A DNA stretch of 42,377 bases from Candidatus Zixiibacteriota bacterium (GCA_020344055.1 CP070813.1:1237550-1279926); one strand, 5' to 3'; positions 25,900-34,240 are shown, counted from the stretch's first letter. Translations and numbers: made by a program. The notes: a model not told the origin generated them from the sequence alone.

Positions 25900-26355
25900 T
25901 TATCCGCCTACCGTGACGGTATCGGTACCGACGGTATCTCCTCCAATGCCGATCAATGTAACCGTGTATAACCCGCTCTGCAGATCGAATACAGTCGACT
26001 TCAGGTTGAAAAAGCATTCGCAGAAGCAGGGCGAGGCGGCGATATCGGTTTCAGTCGCGGTTATATTGAAATTATCGATTTGATAATTAACCGCGTATTC
26101 GATACAGCAATTGTAATAAGCGTCCAGATGCTGGATCTGAAGATCGTTTCCCTGTACCTCCAGGACCATATACCCGAAAACCGGATCGGGAGAAGCGGGA
26201 CGACTAAGGCAATCGCCTCGTATATCCTGGTGGATCAATCCCTCGATTTCGGCGTCGTTTGACGTGGTCTTTTCCTTGGTGCAATTAAACGCCAGAATCA
26301 ACAATATCGCCAACAAAGATATTGGCAAATTGTACTTAAAGTTTACGGTTTTCAT
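25900..26355 (-). CDS. Cys-rich lipoprotein (tandem copy A)
   Basis: A 151-residue lipoprotein with lipobox LAFNC (residues 21-25) followed by TKEKTTSN. The mature part has an FGYMVLEVQGNDLQIQHLDAYY block, a CC pair, a CxCxC cluster (PCFCECFF) and a beta-rich end YTVTLIGIGGDTVGTDTVTVGG. It is closely similar over its whole length to the next gene at 26513-26956, so the two arose by tandem duplication. GGAGGG precedes the ATG. No family is recognised. The conserved cysteines could bind metal or form disulphides outside the cytoplasm. Confidence 0.7.
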   Translation of the reverse strand: MKTVNFKYNLPISLLAILLILAFNCTKEKTTSNDAEIEGLIHQDIRGDCLSRPASPDPVFGYMVLEVQGNDLQIQHLDAYYNCCIEYAVNYQIDNFNITATETDIAASPCFCECFFNLKSTVFDLQSGLYTVTLIGIGGDTVGTDTVTVGG

Positions 26356-26512
26356 CGCAGCCCTCCTTCGGCCAACCAGTGAAAATATAGATTCCCAAAA
26401 ATATTATACTGACATATCCCTTTTTTATTCCCGAAATAGGTCAAGAAAATGGCCCAGAATAAGATTTTTTCCGGGTTTCGATATTTTAAGTTTATGACTT
26501 AGAAGAAGATTA

Positions 26513-26956
26513 TTAACCTCCCACGGTTATCGTGTCAATACCCACCGTATCTCCTCGAATTCCGATCAACGCAACACTATAGAGCCCGCTTTTGAGATCG
26601 TATACGATAGATTTCAGATTGAAATAGCAGTAACAATCGCAGGGGGCTCCGGTATCGGATTCTGACGCGGTAATATCGAAATTATCAATGAAATATTCGA
26701 CGGTGTATAAGAGGCAACATTGATAATGAGCGTTAATATGGTGGATATGAAGATCGTTTCCGTGTGCCTCAAGGACCATATAGCCGAATGCCGGATCCGG
26801 GGTGTCGGGGTGGTCAAGGCATTCGCTTTGAATGTCCTGATGGGCAATATCATCGATTCCGGCATTGTTTGAAGTAGTTTTTTCTCTGGAGCAGTTATAC
26901 AGTAAAATCATAGAAAAATAAATCGTCAAAAATATTAGATGATTTATTTTTTTCAT
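26513..26956 (-). CDS. Cys-rich lipoprotein (tandem copy B)
   Basis: A 147-residue paralogue of the downstream gene at 25900. The lipobox is LLYNC, followed by SREKTTSN. It keeps HQDI, the FGYMVLEAHGNDLHIHH block, the CC pair and the CxCxC cluster (PCDCYCYF), and ends SGLYSVALIGIRGDTVGIDTITVGG. The N-terminal signal sequences have diverged more than the mature part, as expected under selection on the mature domain. GGAGGG precedes the ATG. Both copies are separated by 157 bases and may be expressed together. Confidence 0.7.
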   Translation of the reverse strand: MKKINHLIFLTIYFSMILLYNCSREKTTSNNAGIDDIAHQDIQSECLDHPDTPDPAFGYMVLEAHGNDLHIHHINAHYQCCLLYTVEYFIDNFDITASESDTGAPCDCYCYFNLKSIVYDLKSGLYSVALIGIRGDTVGIDTITVGG

Positions 26957-27033
26957 TTCAACCCTCCATCGGCCCCCATAATCATATATATACTACGATA
27001 ATACTATACCGATTGATCCCCGTTTTATTCCCG

Positions 27034-27062
27034 AAAAAAAGAGGGCGGAACGGTTCCGCCCT
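27034..27062 (-). terminator. Rho-independent terminator of the beta-oxidation operon
   Basis: Stem AGGGCGGA/TCCGCCCT (27042-27062) with loop ACGGT. On the minus strand it is followed by C and seven T. It lies 85 bases after the stop of the 29-codon gene at 27147, which marks the operon end. Confidence 0.75.
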
Positions 27063-27146
27063 GGTAAAAGCTTTAAATTAATATCAGCAATTATTATCAG
27101 GTTTCCGTTGAGATTCCTTCCCGCCGGGAGGGGTACGGGGAACCCC

Positions 27147-27236
27147 TCACGTAGGAATGCCCAGTTTCGGGAAAACATACCTGGTTAAAAGCCACCAGAC
27201 GGCGAGAATTAGAATTATTTCAAGTAAAAACTTCAT
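27147..27236 (-). CDS. 29-residue single-helix membrane peptide coupled to acyl-CoA dehydrogenase
   Basis: A very short frame encodes 29 residues: MKFLLEII, a hydrophobic helix (LILAVWWLLTRYVF), then PKLGIPT and a stop. Its ATG overlaps the stop of the acyl-CoA dehydrogenase gene (ATGA), and GAGGAG lies five bases before it, inside the end of that gene. The layout is a classic translational coupling signal. A terminator follows 85 bases later. The role is unknown; single-helix peptides often bind a membrane partner such as an electron-transfer complex. Confidence 0.6.
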   Translation of the reverse strand: MKFLLEIILILAVWWLLTRYVFPKLGIPT

Positions 27237-28390
27237 CGAGTCTCCTCTTCGGCCTCCTTCAGTATAATTCTTGAAATAACCAGCCTTTGTATCTCGGATG
27301 TTCCCTCGCCGATTTCACAGAGTTTGACGTCTCTGTACATTCTTTCAACAGGATAGCGGTCGCAGAACCCCGTGGCCCCCAAAATCTGTATGGCTGAATA
27401 GGTTGCGTAGTTACCGACTTCGGAGGCGAATAGTTTTGCCATGGCCGATTCTTTGGAAAACCGCACATCCCCCTGGTCTTTAAGGTGGGCGGAGTGATAG
27501 ACCAGATGCCGCGCGGCCTGGATCTGCGTGGCCATGTCGGCAAGCTTAAAGGCGACAGATTGGTATTCTCCGATAGGCTTCCCGAACTGTTTTCTTTTAG
27601 TGGCGTATTTCAGCGCTACGTCGTATGCACCCTGTGCCAGCCCCAGCGCCATGGCGCCGATAGAAATGCGGCCGCCATCGAGAGTCATCATAAATTGTTT
27701 GAATCCAGCGCCAGTCTCACCAAGTTGGTCGGCATCGGGGACGAAACAATCGTCAAAATGAAGGAATCGCGTATCCGAGCCGCGTAATCCCAGCTTATTT
27801 TCTTTTTTACCGGAGGAGAAACCTTCAGTACCTCTCTTAACAATAAAAGAGGATATGGCGCGGGAGCTTTTTTCATGAGAGGTCCTGGCGGTGAATACAA
27901 ACGTTGACGCCACCCCGGCGTTGGTTATCCAGCATTTGGTGCCGTTGACTTTGTAGCCGCCATCAACTTTTTCCGCGAAGGTCTTGGTACCGCCCGCATC
28001 GGAACCGGCTCCAGGTTCGGTCAAGCCGAATCCGGCCAGCTTTCCACCGGTGGATATAGGGGGGAGGTATTTCTTTTTCTGTTCCTCGGTGCCGAAAGCG
28101 TAGATAGGCCAGCAGCCGAGAGAATTATGGGCCGCGAGTGTTATGCCAGTGGAACCGCAAACCCGGGATACCTCCTCTACCGCGATGGTGTATGTCATCA
28201 TATCGATTTCGGTGCCGCCATATTTTTTGTCGACGACCATTCCCAGCAGGCCGAAATCGTTGAGTTTGGCCACGAGATCATCGGGGAATATCTGCTCGCG
28301 GTCGATCTTCGCGGCAATCGGTCCAATTTCGCCTTCAGCAAACTCCCTGACACTGCCCCTGTATTTTTCATGTTCCTTCGTCGTCCACAT
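27233..28390 (-). CDS. Acyl-CoA dehydrogenase (second of two)
   Basis: A 385-residue FAD enzyme that introduces a 2,3-double bond into short-chain or branched acyl-CoA and passes electrons to ETF. Diagnostic segments are GFGLTEPGAGSDAGGTKT, KCWITNAGVA, RKQFGKPIGEYQSVAFKLADM, SAIQILGATGF and LCEIGEGTSEIQRLVISR. The start ATG is one base after the stop of the preceding acyl-CoA dehydrogenase. Which of the two acts on isovaleryl-, isobutyryl- or butyryl-CoA cannot be read from sequence alone. Its last codons encode the ribosome site for the 29-residue peptide. Confidence 0.9.
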   Translation of the reverse strand: MWTTKEHEKYRGSVREFAEGEIGPIAAKIDREQIFPDDLVAKLNDFGLLGMVVDKKYGGTEIDMMTYTIAVEEVSRVCGSTGITLAAHNSLGCWPIYAFGTEEQKKKYLPPISTGGKLAGFGLTEPGAGSDAGGTKTFAEKVDGGYKVNGTKCWITNAGVASTFVFTARTSHEKSSRAISSFIVKRGTEGFSSGKKENKLGLRGSDTRFLHFDDCFVPDADQLGETGAGFKQFMMTLDGGRISIGAMALGLAQGAYDVALKYATKRKQFGKPIGEYQSVAFKLADMATQIQAARHLVYHSAHLKDQGDVRFSKESAMAKLFASEVGNYATYSAIQILGATGFCDRYPVERMYRDVKLCEIGEGTSEIQRLVISRIILKEAEEETR

Positions 28391-28391
28391 A

Positions 28392-29537
28392 TTACTTTTT
28401 CCCCAGGTTTCTATAGATGACCATTCTCTGCGCGTCCGATGTTCCCTCTCCGATCTCAGTTACGCGGGCGTCACGGAAATACCGTTCCACCGGGTATTCC
28501 TTCACGTACCCGTAACCGCCATGAATCTGCAGCGCCTGGTTGGCTACCCAGTTAGCGGTCTCCGAGGCAAACAGCTTGGCCATGGAACACTGCTTGGCCG
28601 CCTTTTCGCCATACTTCTGACGATTCCAGGCGGCTGAATAGGTCATCAATCTTGCGGCTTCGATTTTCATGGCCATGTCGGCCAGTTTGAACTGTATGAT
28701 CTGAAAATTCGCTATGGGCTGGTCGAACTGCTCTCTTTCCTGCGCATATTTATACGCTTCCTCATAGGCCGCCTGCGCTATTCCCAACGCCTGGGCCGCG
28801 GCGCCGATCCGTCCGGCGTTTAGAAGCGAAAGCGCTATCTTGAAGCCCATATTTTTTTCGCCAATCAGGTTTTCCTTGGGGATCTCGCAGTTTTCGAATA
28901 TCACGTCTCTGGTATCTGACGGTTTTATTCCCAGAAGCCTTTCCTTGGGGCCTAATTTTAATCCGGGAGTATCCTTCTCGACGATAAAGCAGGAGATACC
29001 TTTTGGACCGGCATCCTTGTCGGTTCGCGCGAAAACGATAAAAATTCCGGCCACACCGGCCGAGGTTACCCATGATTTGGTGCCGTTCAGAACAAACTTA
29101 TCGCCTTTTTCCTCCGCGAAACATGAAAGCGAACCGGCATCTGTACCCGATTCCGGTTCCGAAAGACAATAAGCTCCGTAGAGTTCGCCGGATGCCATTC
29201 TTTCAAGATATTTGTCTTTGAGATACTTCGAACCGTAATCCAGGACCGCCGCGCAGCAAAGATTATTATGCACCGAGAGTCCGAGCTCCAGTCCGGCCGA
29301 CCCGCGAGCTATCTCCTCCAGAACGCAGGTAACCGAAAGCAGGTCCAGGTCGAGGCCGCCATATTTCTCCGGCACCAGCATACCGCAGTATCCCAGCTCG
29401 CCGAGTTCCTTGAATATTTCAGGCGGTATAGCCTCGTCCTCATCCATCTTCTCGGCTATGGGCATCAGCTTTTTCTCGGCGAACTCCCGGGCGGCGTCAC
29501 GCATCAATATCTGGTCTTCACCCAATTCAAAATCCAT
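28392..29537 (-). CDS. Acyl-CoA dehydrogenase (first of two)
   Basis: A 381-residue acyl-CoA dehydrogenase. It shows AYCLSEPESGTDAGSLS, TKSWVTSAGVAGIFIVFA, REQFDQPIANFQIIQFKLADMAMKIEAARLM, ALQIHGGYGYVKEYPVERYFRDARVTEIGEGTSDAQR, all family hallmarks. It is a clear paralogue of the next gene. A GAGG site precedes the ATG. It follows the 3-hydroxyacyl-CoA dehydrogenase gene by 36 bases in an operon that holds three of the steps of a butyryl-CoA-type spiral (no enoyl-CoA hydratase gene of its own). Confidence 0.9.
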   Translation of the reverse strand: MDFELGEDQILMRDAAREFAEKKLMPIAEKMDEDEAIPPEIFKELGELGYCGMLVPEKYGGLDLDLLSVTCVLEEIARGSAGLELGLSVHNNLCCAAVLDYGSKYLKDKYLERMASGELYGAYCLSEPESGTDAGSLSCFAEEKGDKFVLNGTKSWVTSAGVAGIFIVFARTDKDAGPKGISCFIVEKDTPGLKLGPKERLLGIKPSDTRDVIFENCEIPKENLIGEKNMGFKIALSLLNAGRIGAAAQALGIAQAAYEEAYKYAQEREQFDQPIANFQIIQFKLADMAMKIEAARLMTYSAAWNRQKYGEKAAKQCSMAKLFASETANWVANQALQIHGGYGYVKEYPVERYFRDARVTEIGEGTSDAQRMVIYRNLGKK

Positions 29538-29573
29538 TACACAACCTCATCTTTATTAAGGCCAACTACCCGA

Positions 29574-30428
29574 TTATTTATCATATACAAAGAAACCTCT
29601 TCCGCTTTTTCGTCCCAGGAAACCGGCGTGCACCATCTTCTTCAAAAGGGGGCAGGGACGATATTTCGAATCGGAATAACCTTCGTATAAAACGTCCATA
29701 ATGTCAAGGCAAACATCCAGGCCGATAAAATCGGCCAATGTCAACGGGCCCATGGGATGAGCCATGCCCAGCATCATCACCGTATCGATATCCTCCGGCT
29801 TGGCTACCCCTTCCATGACGCAATAAATGGCTTCGTTGATCATGGGCATCAGTACTCGATTGGAGACGAAGCCGGGATAATCGTTGACCTCCACCGGTGT
29901 TTTACCCACCGCTTCCGAAAGCTCTTTGACGGTCTTGAAGGTCTCATCGGAGGTGGCGATTCCTCTGATTATTTCCACCAGTTTCATCATGGGTACCGGG
30001 TTCATAAAATGCATACCGATAAATTTATCCGGCCGCGAAGTATCCGCAGCCATCGCGGTGATGGGCAGGGAAGAGGTGTTGGAGGCGAAAATCGTTTCCG
30101 GCTTGCAGGTTGAATCGAGTTTTTCGAATATCTCGCCCTTCACATGCGGATCCTCGAATACCGCTTCGATCACGATGTCCGCGGCCTTAGCATCGTTTAA
30201 ATCCAGCGACGGTTTCAATCTTCCCATGGTGGCGGAGATATCGTCGGCCGTTATTGTGCCTTTTTTCGCCTGACGTTCCAGGTTTTTCTTTATGGTCGCT
30301 GTCGCCCGGTCGAGAAACTCCTGTTCGGTTTCAATCAGTACTGTCTCATACCCGTTCTGCGCGAAAACATGGGCGATGCCGTTGCCCATAGTACCGCCGC
30401 CGATTACGGCTACGTTTTTTATTGCCAT
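29574..30428 (-). CDS. hbd: 3-Hydroxybutyryl-CoA dehydrogenase
   Basis: A 284-residue NAD-dependent dehydrogenase for 3-hydroxyacyl-CoA. The Rossmann motif is GGGTMGNG at residues 10-17; SNTSSLPITAMA and HFMNPVPMMKLVEI carry the catalytic Ser and His; DYPGFVSNRVLMPMINEA and the C-terminal helical domain (HPMGPLTLADFIGLD...GRKSGRGFFVYDK) follow. I start it at 30428 (MAIKNVAVIG); the open frame extends upstream but without a ribosome site. It lies between a lipoprotein gene and two acyl-CoA dehydrogenase genes. Confidence 0.92.
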   Translation of the reverse strand: MAIKNVAVIGGGTMGNGIAHVFAQNGYETVLIETEQEFLDRATATIKKNLERQAKKGTITADDISATMGRLKPSLDLNDAKAADIVIEAVFEDPHVKGEIFEKLDSTCKPETIFASNTSSLPITAMAADTSRPDKFIGMHFMNPVPMMKLVEIIRGIATSDETFKTVKELSEAVGKTPVEVNDYPGFVSNRVLMPMINEAIYCVMEGVAKPEDIDTVMMLGMAHPMGPLTLADFIGLDVCLDIMDVLYEGYSDSKYRPCPLLKKMVHAGFLGRKSGRGFFVYDK

Positions 30429-30468
30429 TTTTAGCCTTTCTATTAGTAAATAATAGGGATTTATCTTT

Positions 30469-31218
30469 CTATGGTTCCATAACCTCCATATCAATCAATT
30501 CCCAGTTTTCAAAAGAACGAATTGAATCCAGTATTGCCCCGAATTCATCGTATAAAATGCTAGTAGGGTATGCGTATTCAATGCCCATTAAACCATCGTT
30601 GCTATACCACTCAAAAGCTGAACGTATGGTATCGTTAGTTGTGCTGTTCCATATTGTACTTCGAATAACATCGCAATACCGCCACCCGGACGGCAATTCA
30701 ATATAGTCGATCCCCACAACGTTTTTATTTTCCAAATATTGGTCATATATCCACGCTATCCAGGCTTTCCCGCCTCTGAGCGGGAAATCCAGCAGATTAT
30801 GGGGGAAATCATAAATGTAGGGATTCGGTTCGCTGCCGATAGAGAAATCATCATAAGCGAACATCTTCAGTTTATCGTCCTCGATTTTCAGCCATTGCCT
30901 GTTTATAAAAGTATCGACATCACCTTCAAGATAGGTAATTACGGTATCGTCGCAGACTATCAAATCCGGGATTCCCGGCAGACTGCCGGGCCCGATAATA
31001 TGTCGAAAGATTTCTCTTGTGACGGTGTCCGTCAATGAAGAGTCATTGAAGGGAATGGTATGCCACATTGCATCATATTCCCACCTGGAATCGGTTGTCA
31101 ACGGGAAGGTCGATGTCGGCGTTCGTTCGACCTCTGTCGGGTCTTTAGCACAGGAAAATAGGATAAGGAGAATCCCGGCTAAATTGACCGCCAATCTTAG
31201 TCTTTTTAAATTACACAT
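30469..31218 (-). CDS. Lipoprotein of unknown function inside the beta-oxidation operon
   Basis: A 249-residue lipoprotein with lipobox LFSC and a mature start AKDPTEVER. The rest is acidic and beta-rich, with TDSRWEYDA (a WxY opening typical of secreted sandwich domains) and a W-rich middle (GGKAWIAWIYDQY). No family is recognised. It is placed between the thiolase and the 3-hydroxyacyl-CoA dehydrogenase genes with short gaps on each side (20 and 40 bases), so it is probably transcribed with them although it acts outside the cytoplasm. Confidence 0.7.
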   Translation of the reverse strand: MCNLKRLRLAVNLAGILLILFSCAKDPTEVERTPTSTFPLTTDSRWEYDAMWHTIPFNDSSLTDTVTREIFRHIIGPGSLPGIPDLIVCDDTVITYLEGDVDTFINRQWLKIEDDKLKMFAYDDFSIGSEPNPYIYDFPHNLLDFPLRGGKAWIAWIYDQYLENKNVVGIDYIELPSGWRYCDVIRSTIWNSTTNDTIRSAFEWYSNDGLMGIEYAYPTSILYDEFGAILDSIRSFENWELIDMEVMEP

Positions 31219-31238
31219 GGTATTTCCCCATGAAAAAA

Positions 31239-32423
31239 CTACGTCATTTCAATGGCCATGGCCACCGCGTTACCGCCGCCCAGGCATAATGTCGCCATTC
31301 CCTTCTTCAGTTTGCGGTCTTTCATGGCGTAAATCAAAGTGGTCAGAATCCGCGCTCCGGAGGCCCCGATTGGATGGCCAAGAGCAATGGCTCCGCCGTT
31401 AACGTTTACCCTATTCCAATCCCACTTCAGGGCGTTGCCGTCTGCCAGGCACTGCGCCGCGAAGGCCTCGTTAGCCTCGATCAAATCCCAGTGGTTTATA
31501 TCGACCTTCATCTTCTTCATCAGGTTTTCCACCGCGTAGATGGGGGCGAAGAAGAGATCCTGCGGATCGGTGCCGGAGGTGGAATAGGCGATAATTTTCG
31601 CCAGTGGCCTGTGGTTATGCTTTTGGGCATATTCCAGGGACGATACCACCACCGCCGAGGAGCCATCGTTCAGGCCGGGCGCATTTCCCGCGGTTACTAT
31701 CCCGTCCTTTACGAACGCCGGTTTGAGCTTCGCCAATTTTTCCGCGGTAGTGCCGGGCCGGGGTCCCTCGTCGGTATCGAAAATGATTGGATCGCCCTTT
31801 CTCTGGGGTATCTCGATAGGGAAGATCTCCTCCTTGAATTTGCCGGCTTCAATCGCTTTCGACGCTTTTTGCTGGGAGTTGGCGGCGTATTCGTCCAGCA
31901 TCTCGCGGGTGAGGTTGGCTTTCTTGGCGGTGTATTCGGCGGCGTTACCCATATGGTAATCGTTGAACGAATCCCACAAACCGTCGGTAATCATAAGGTC
32001 GACCAGTTTCTTGTGCCCAAACTTCAAACCTTCCTTGGCGCCGTGAAGGGCATACGGTGTGCAGGACATCGATTCCATACCGCCGGCAACGAACAGATGG
32101 CCGTCACCTGCTTTGATGGCTTGCGCCGAAAGCATCGCCGCCTTAAGACCGCTTCCACAGACTTTGTTAATGGTAATGGCCGGCACTTTCGATGGTATCC
32201 CGCCGTGGATGGCCGCCTGCCTCCCCGGGGCCTGGTTGGAGCCGCCCTGTACTACCTGCCCCATGATTACCTCGTCGATATCCTCAACATTGATTCCCGC
32301 CCTTTTCACAGCCTCCTTTATGGCCAGCGCGCCCAGCTGCGGCGCGGTAAGACTTGATAATCCGCCCAGAAACGTTCCTATTGCCGATCTGCATGCCGAA
32401 AGAATTACTGCTTCACCTGCCAT
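31239..32423 (-). CDS. Acetyl-CoA acetyltransferase (AtoB/ThlA-type thiolase)
   Basis: A 394-residue biosynthetic/degradative thiolase. C89 (NKVCGSGLKA) is the nucleophile; EANEAFA, GGAIALGHPIGASGARI and CLGGGNAVAM carry the remaining active-site residues. It acts on acetoacetyl-CoA and possibly other short 3-ketoacyl-CoA. It is the first gene of the minus-strand beta-oxidation operon. It is of a different thiolase branch from the gene at 19605-20765. A composite inverted repeat (32484-32555) lies just upstream of its start. Confidence 0.93.
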   Translation of the reverse strand: MAGEAVILSACRSAIGTFLGGLSSLTAPQLGALAIKEAVKRAGINVEDIDEVIMGQVVQGGSNQAPGRQAAIHGGIPSKVPAITINKVCGSGLKAAMLSAQAIKAGDGHLFVAGGMESMSCTPYALHGAKEGLKFGHKKLVDLMITDGLWDSFNDYHMGNAAEYTAKKANLTREMLDEYAANSQQKASKAIEAGKFKEEIFPIEIPQRKGDPIIFDTDEGPRPGTTAEKLAKLKPAFVKDGIVTAGNAPGLNDGSSAVVVSSLEYAQKHNHRPLAKIIAYSTSGTDPQDLFFAPIYAVENLMKKMKVDINHWDLIEANEAFAAQCLADGNALKWDWNRVNVNGGAIALGHPIGASGARILTTLIYAMKDRKLKKGMATLCLGGGNAVAMAIEMT

Positions 32424-32483
32424 TTATTTCTCCTTGGTTTTGATTTATTTTTGGAATTTTCTCGCTATCTTATCTTACTACGG

Positions 32484-32555
<72 letters not shown>

Positions 32556-32576
32556 AATCCTTTTTAACCTGCAGAC

Positions 32577-33041
32577 TTATTCCAGTTCTTTATCGAGTTC
32601 GCTTTTTGGTGTACTTTCCTTTTCCTGCTTTCTGAATGATGAAATAGTACTTGAGACCAATAAAAACGTAATTGCTGAAACCAAAAACATCCGAAAATAA
32701 TCGTTTCTTATAAAATCTTTTAAAACAAAACCTACAACAGTTGCCACAATAAGACCAATTATAAGATCGATTTTTTCATATTTCTTTTTGATTTTGGCCG
32801 CCAGAGTAGGTTTTGGTTCCGGAATCGGGGCGATTTTTCCTGTTTTCCATATATCCAGAACATTCGAGTCCTCGCTGGTTTTCAACGCGGTTACCGGCAC
32901 GGTAATCACCTCTTTGCAATGCGGGCAATTAAACTGTTCCCCGATTCGGAGAAAATTCGATACCACTGGTTTCCTGCATCTCGGGCAATCGAATTTTAAA
33001 GGAGTTTTAAGTTCCTTTTTTTTATCGTTCAAGTAATACAT
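32577..33041 (-). CDS. Zinc-ribbon membrane protein (tandem copy 2)
   Basis: A 154-residue protein. An N-terminal double-CxxC zinc ribbon (C19, C22, C39, C42; FDCPRC and FNCPHC) is followed by a proline-rich linker, a basic stretch KIKKKYEK, and two membrane helices. The charged end is RKQEKESTPKSELDKELE. It is a tandem paralogue of the upstream gene at 33151-33570. I start it at 33041 (MYYLNDKKK), the position homologous to the other copy's start; the open frame upstream runs through a palindrome and the tail of the other copy. Function unknown; a metal-sensing membrane domain is possible. Confidence 0.7.
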   Translation of the reverse strand: MYYLNDKKKELKTPLKFDCPRCRKPVVSNFLRIGEQFNCPHCKEVITVPVTALKTSEDSNVLDIWKTGKIAPIPEPKPTLAAKIKKKYEKIDLIIGLIVATVVGFVLKDFIRNDYFRMFLVSAITFLLVSSTISSFRKQEKESTPKSELDKELE

Positions 33042-33051
33042 GTGCCTTATT

Positions 33052-33097
33052 GTCGGGTTTCTCTCCCGACTAAAAGTCGGGATCGGAACCCGACCTA
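33052..33097. repeat. Dispersed palindrome, copy at the duplicated zinc-ribbon genes
   Basis: TCGGGTTT ... TCCCGACTAAAAGTCGGGA ... AACCCGACCTAC. The outer arms TCGGGTT/AACCCGA and an inner palindrome nest. It matches copies at 33582-33624 and 34241-34284 in outer arms and spacing. Confidence 0.75.
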
Positions 33098-33150
33098 CGG
33101 CCTGCAATTCTATTCCAGTCTTTTTCAAGCCCACTTTTCGGTGTACTTTC

Positions 33151-33570
33151 CTATTCCTGTTTTCTAAAAGCCGATATAGTGTAAGAAACCCAGGCGCCAA
33201 TTCCAACGGATATTAATAATTTATGGATTACGCTTGCCACCACCTCATCAAAGAGCATATAAGCCCCAACCGCCACAATAACGCCGGTTATTATATTGAT
33301 TTTTAAAAGCCTCTTCTTGATTTTATCCGCCAGAGTAGGTTTTCGTATTGAGATTGGAGCAGGTTTTTCGAAACTCCATACATTCGAAACGTTCGGGGCT
33401 TCGCTGGTCACTTCCGCGTATTCCGGCACGGTAATCGTTTCCCTGCAATACGGGCAATTAAGCATCTCGCCGATCTGAATGTAATTGGATACCACCTTGT
33501 TTCCGCAGTAGGGGCAATTGAATTTCAGCGGCGTCTTAAGCTTGCTTTTTTTATCGTTCAGGTAATCCAT
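33151..33570 (-). CDS. Zinc-ribbon membrane protein (tandem copy 1, C-terminally shortened)
   Basis: A 139-residue paralogue of the gene at 32577. It shares DYLNDKKSKLKTPLKFNCPYC, the second CxxC (LNCPYCRETITVP), the linker and two helices, and ends at RKQE. Compared base by base, the other copy reads AAG-GAA-AGT-ACA after this point while this copy has TAG-GAA-AGT-ACA. The homologous DNA continues for about 40 bases after the TAG. A single base change has therefore shortened this copy by 14 residues. The rest of the protein is intact, so it is probably still functional. Confidence 0.7.
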   Translation of the reverse strand: MDYLNDKKSKLKTPLKFNCPYCGNKVVSNYIQIGEMLNCPYCRETITVPEYAEVTSEAPNVSNVWSFEKPAPISIRKPTLADKIKKRLLKINIITGVIVAVGAYMLFDEVVASVIHKLLISVGIGAWVSYTISAFRKQE

Positions 33571-33581
33571 AGGCCCTATTA

Positions 33582-33624
33582 TCGGGTTTCTCTCCCGCTG
33601 AAGCGGGATCGGAACCCGACCTAC
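33582..33624. repeat. Dispersed palindrome, copy between zinc-ribbon and barrel genes
   Basis: TCGGGTTTCTCTCCCGCTGA ... GCGGGATCGGAACCCGACC, nearly identical to the copy at 34241. Inner hairpin CCCGCTGAAGCGGG; outer arms TCGGGTT/AACCCGA. Confidence 0.8.
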
Positions 33625-33636
33625 AAATAGCTTGAA

Positions 33637-34200
33637 TCACTGGGATCTTCGTTTAAAATTGCTAAATGCAAAACCAGCGATTATTTCCTGTCGGTCCTCA
33701 AAATCGTGATGCAGATGATGTTGATATTTAAAGCCAAGTTCCAGCGATAACAACGTAGCATCACTTATTTTAAAGCCCAGGCCGCCGCCTCCCGCGCCAA
33801 AGGGGCCGCCGTGGTCTCCCCCCGAAACACCCCTTACGAATCCTATAGCATAACCCGCCTCCAGAAACAGATACGCTCTTACCCGTGAGATATCGGGCGC
33901 GCAGCTTCTGAGACCTACGTAAACTGGCATAAACGCGGCATTGGAATATTTCTCCACCGTCAATCCTACGGCAAAAAGAGAATTTCCGGAAAAGCTGATG
34001 CCGGATGACAAACCGGCCGTAACCGCGGCTTCTTCTTTGGAAGGCTCCATAACTGTGCCCAGTTTAACGATTAATATTTGGTATTTTTCATTTTCGGAAA
34101 CCGGTTGCCCCCATTCGTCAATCTCATTATTTGAGGCCAGAGCCGAAGAATAAAAAAGGCAGGCGGAGAAAAGGGATAATAGTATGATAAAATTACTCAT
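33637..34200 (-). CDS. Small outer-membrane beta-barrel protein (paralogue 1)
   Basis: A 187-residue exported protein. A signal peptide (residues 1-22, ending SALA before SNNEIDEW) is followed by alternating hydrophobic strands and Gly-rich turns (SSGISFSGNSLFAVGLTVEKYSNA; LEAGYAIGFVRGVSGG). The last strand ends AFSNFKRR, and this layout suggests an eight-stranded barrel. I start it at 34200 because the upstream open frame translates a palindrome. Its neighbour at 34368 shares the EKYSNA(A/S)FMP and AGYAIGFV blocks, so the two are duplicates. No known function. Confidence 0.65.
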   Translation of the reverse strand: MSNFIILLSLFSACLFYSSALASNNEIDEWGQPVSENEKYQILIVKLGTVMEPSKEEAAVTAGLSSGISFSGNSLFAVGLTVEKYSNAAFMPVYVGLRSCAPDISRVRAYLFLEAGYAIGFVRGVSGGDHGGPFGAGGGGLGFKISDATLLSLELGFKYQHHLHHDFEDRQEIIAGFAFSNFKRRSQ

Positions 34201-34240
34201 GATCGAGGCAGTAAATAATTGCGATTCTCCGGTCACTCTG

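Noticed and set aside
26993..27178. 61-codon minus-strand open frame after the acyl-CoA dehydrogenase gene
   Set aside because: It overlaps the terminator and the better supported 29-codon gene, and has no ribosome site.
31374..32357. Plus-strand open frame of 327 codons opposite the AtoB-type thiolase
   Set aside because: Shadow of the thiolase gene; the thiolase signatures on the minus strand are unambiguous.
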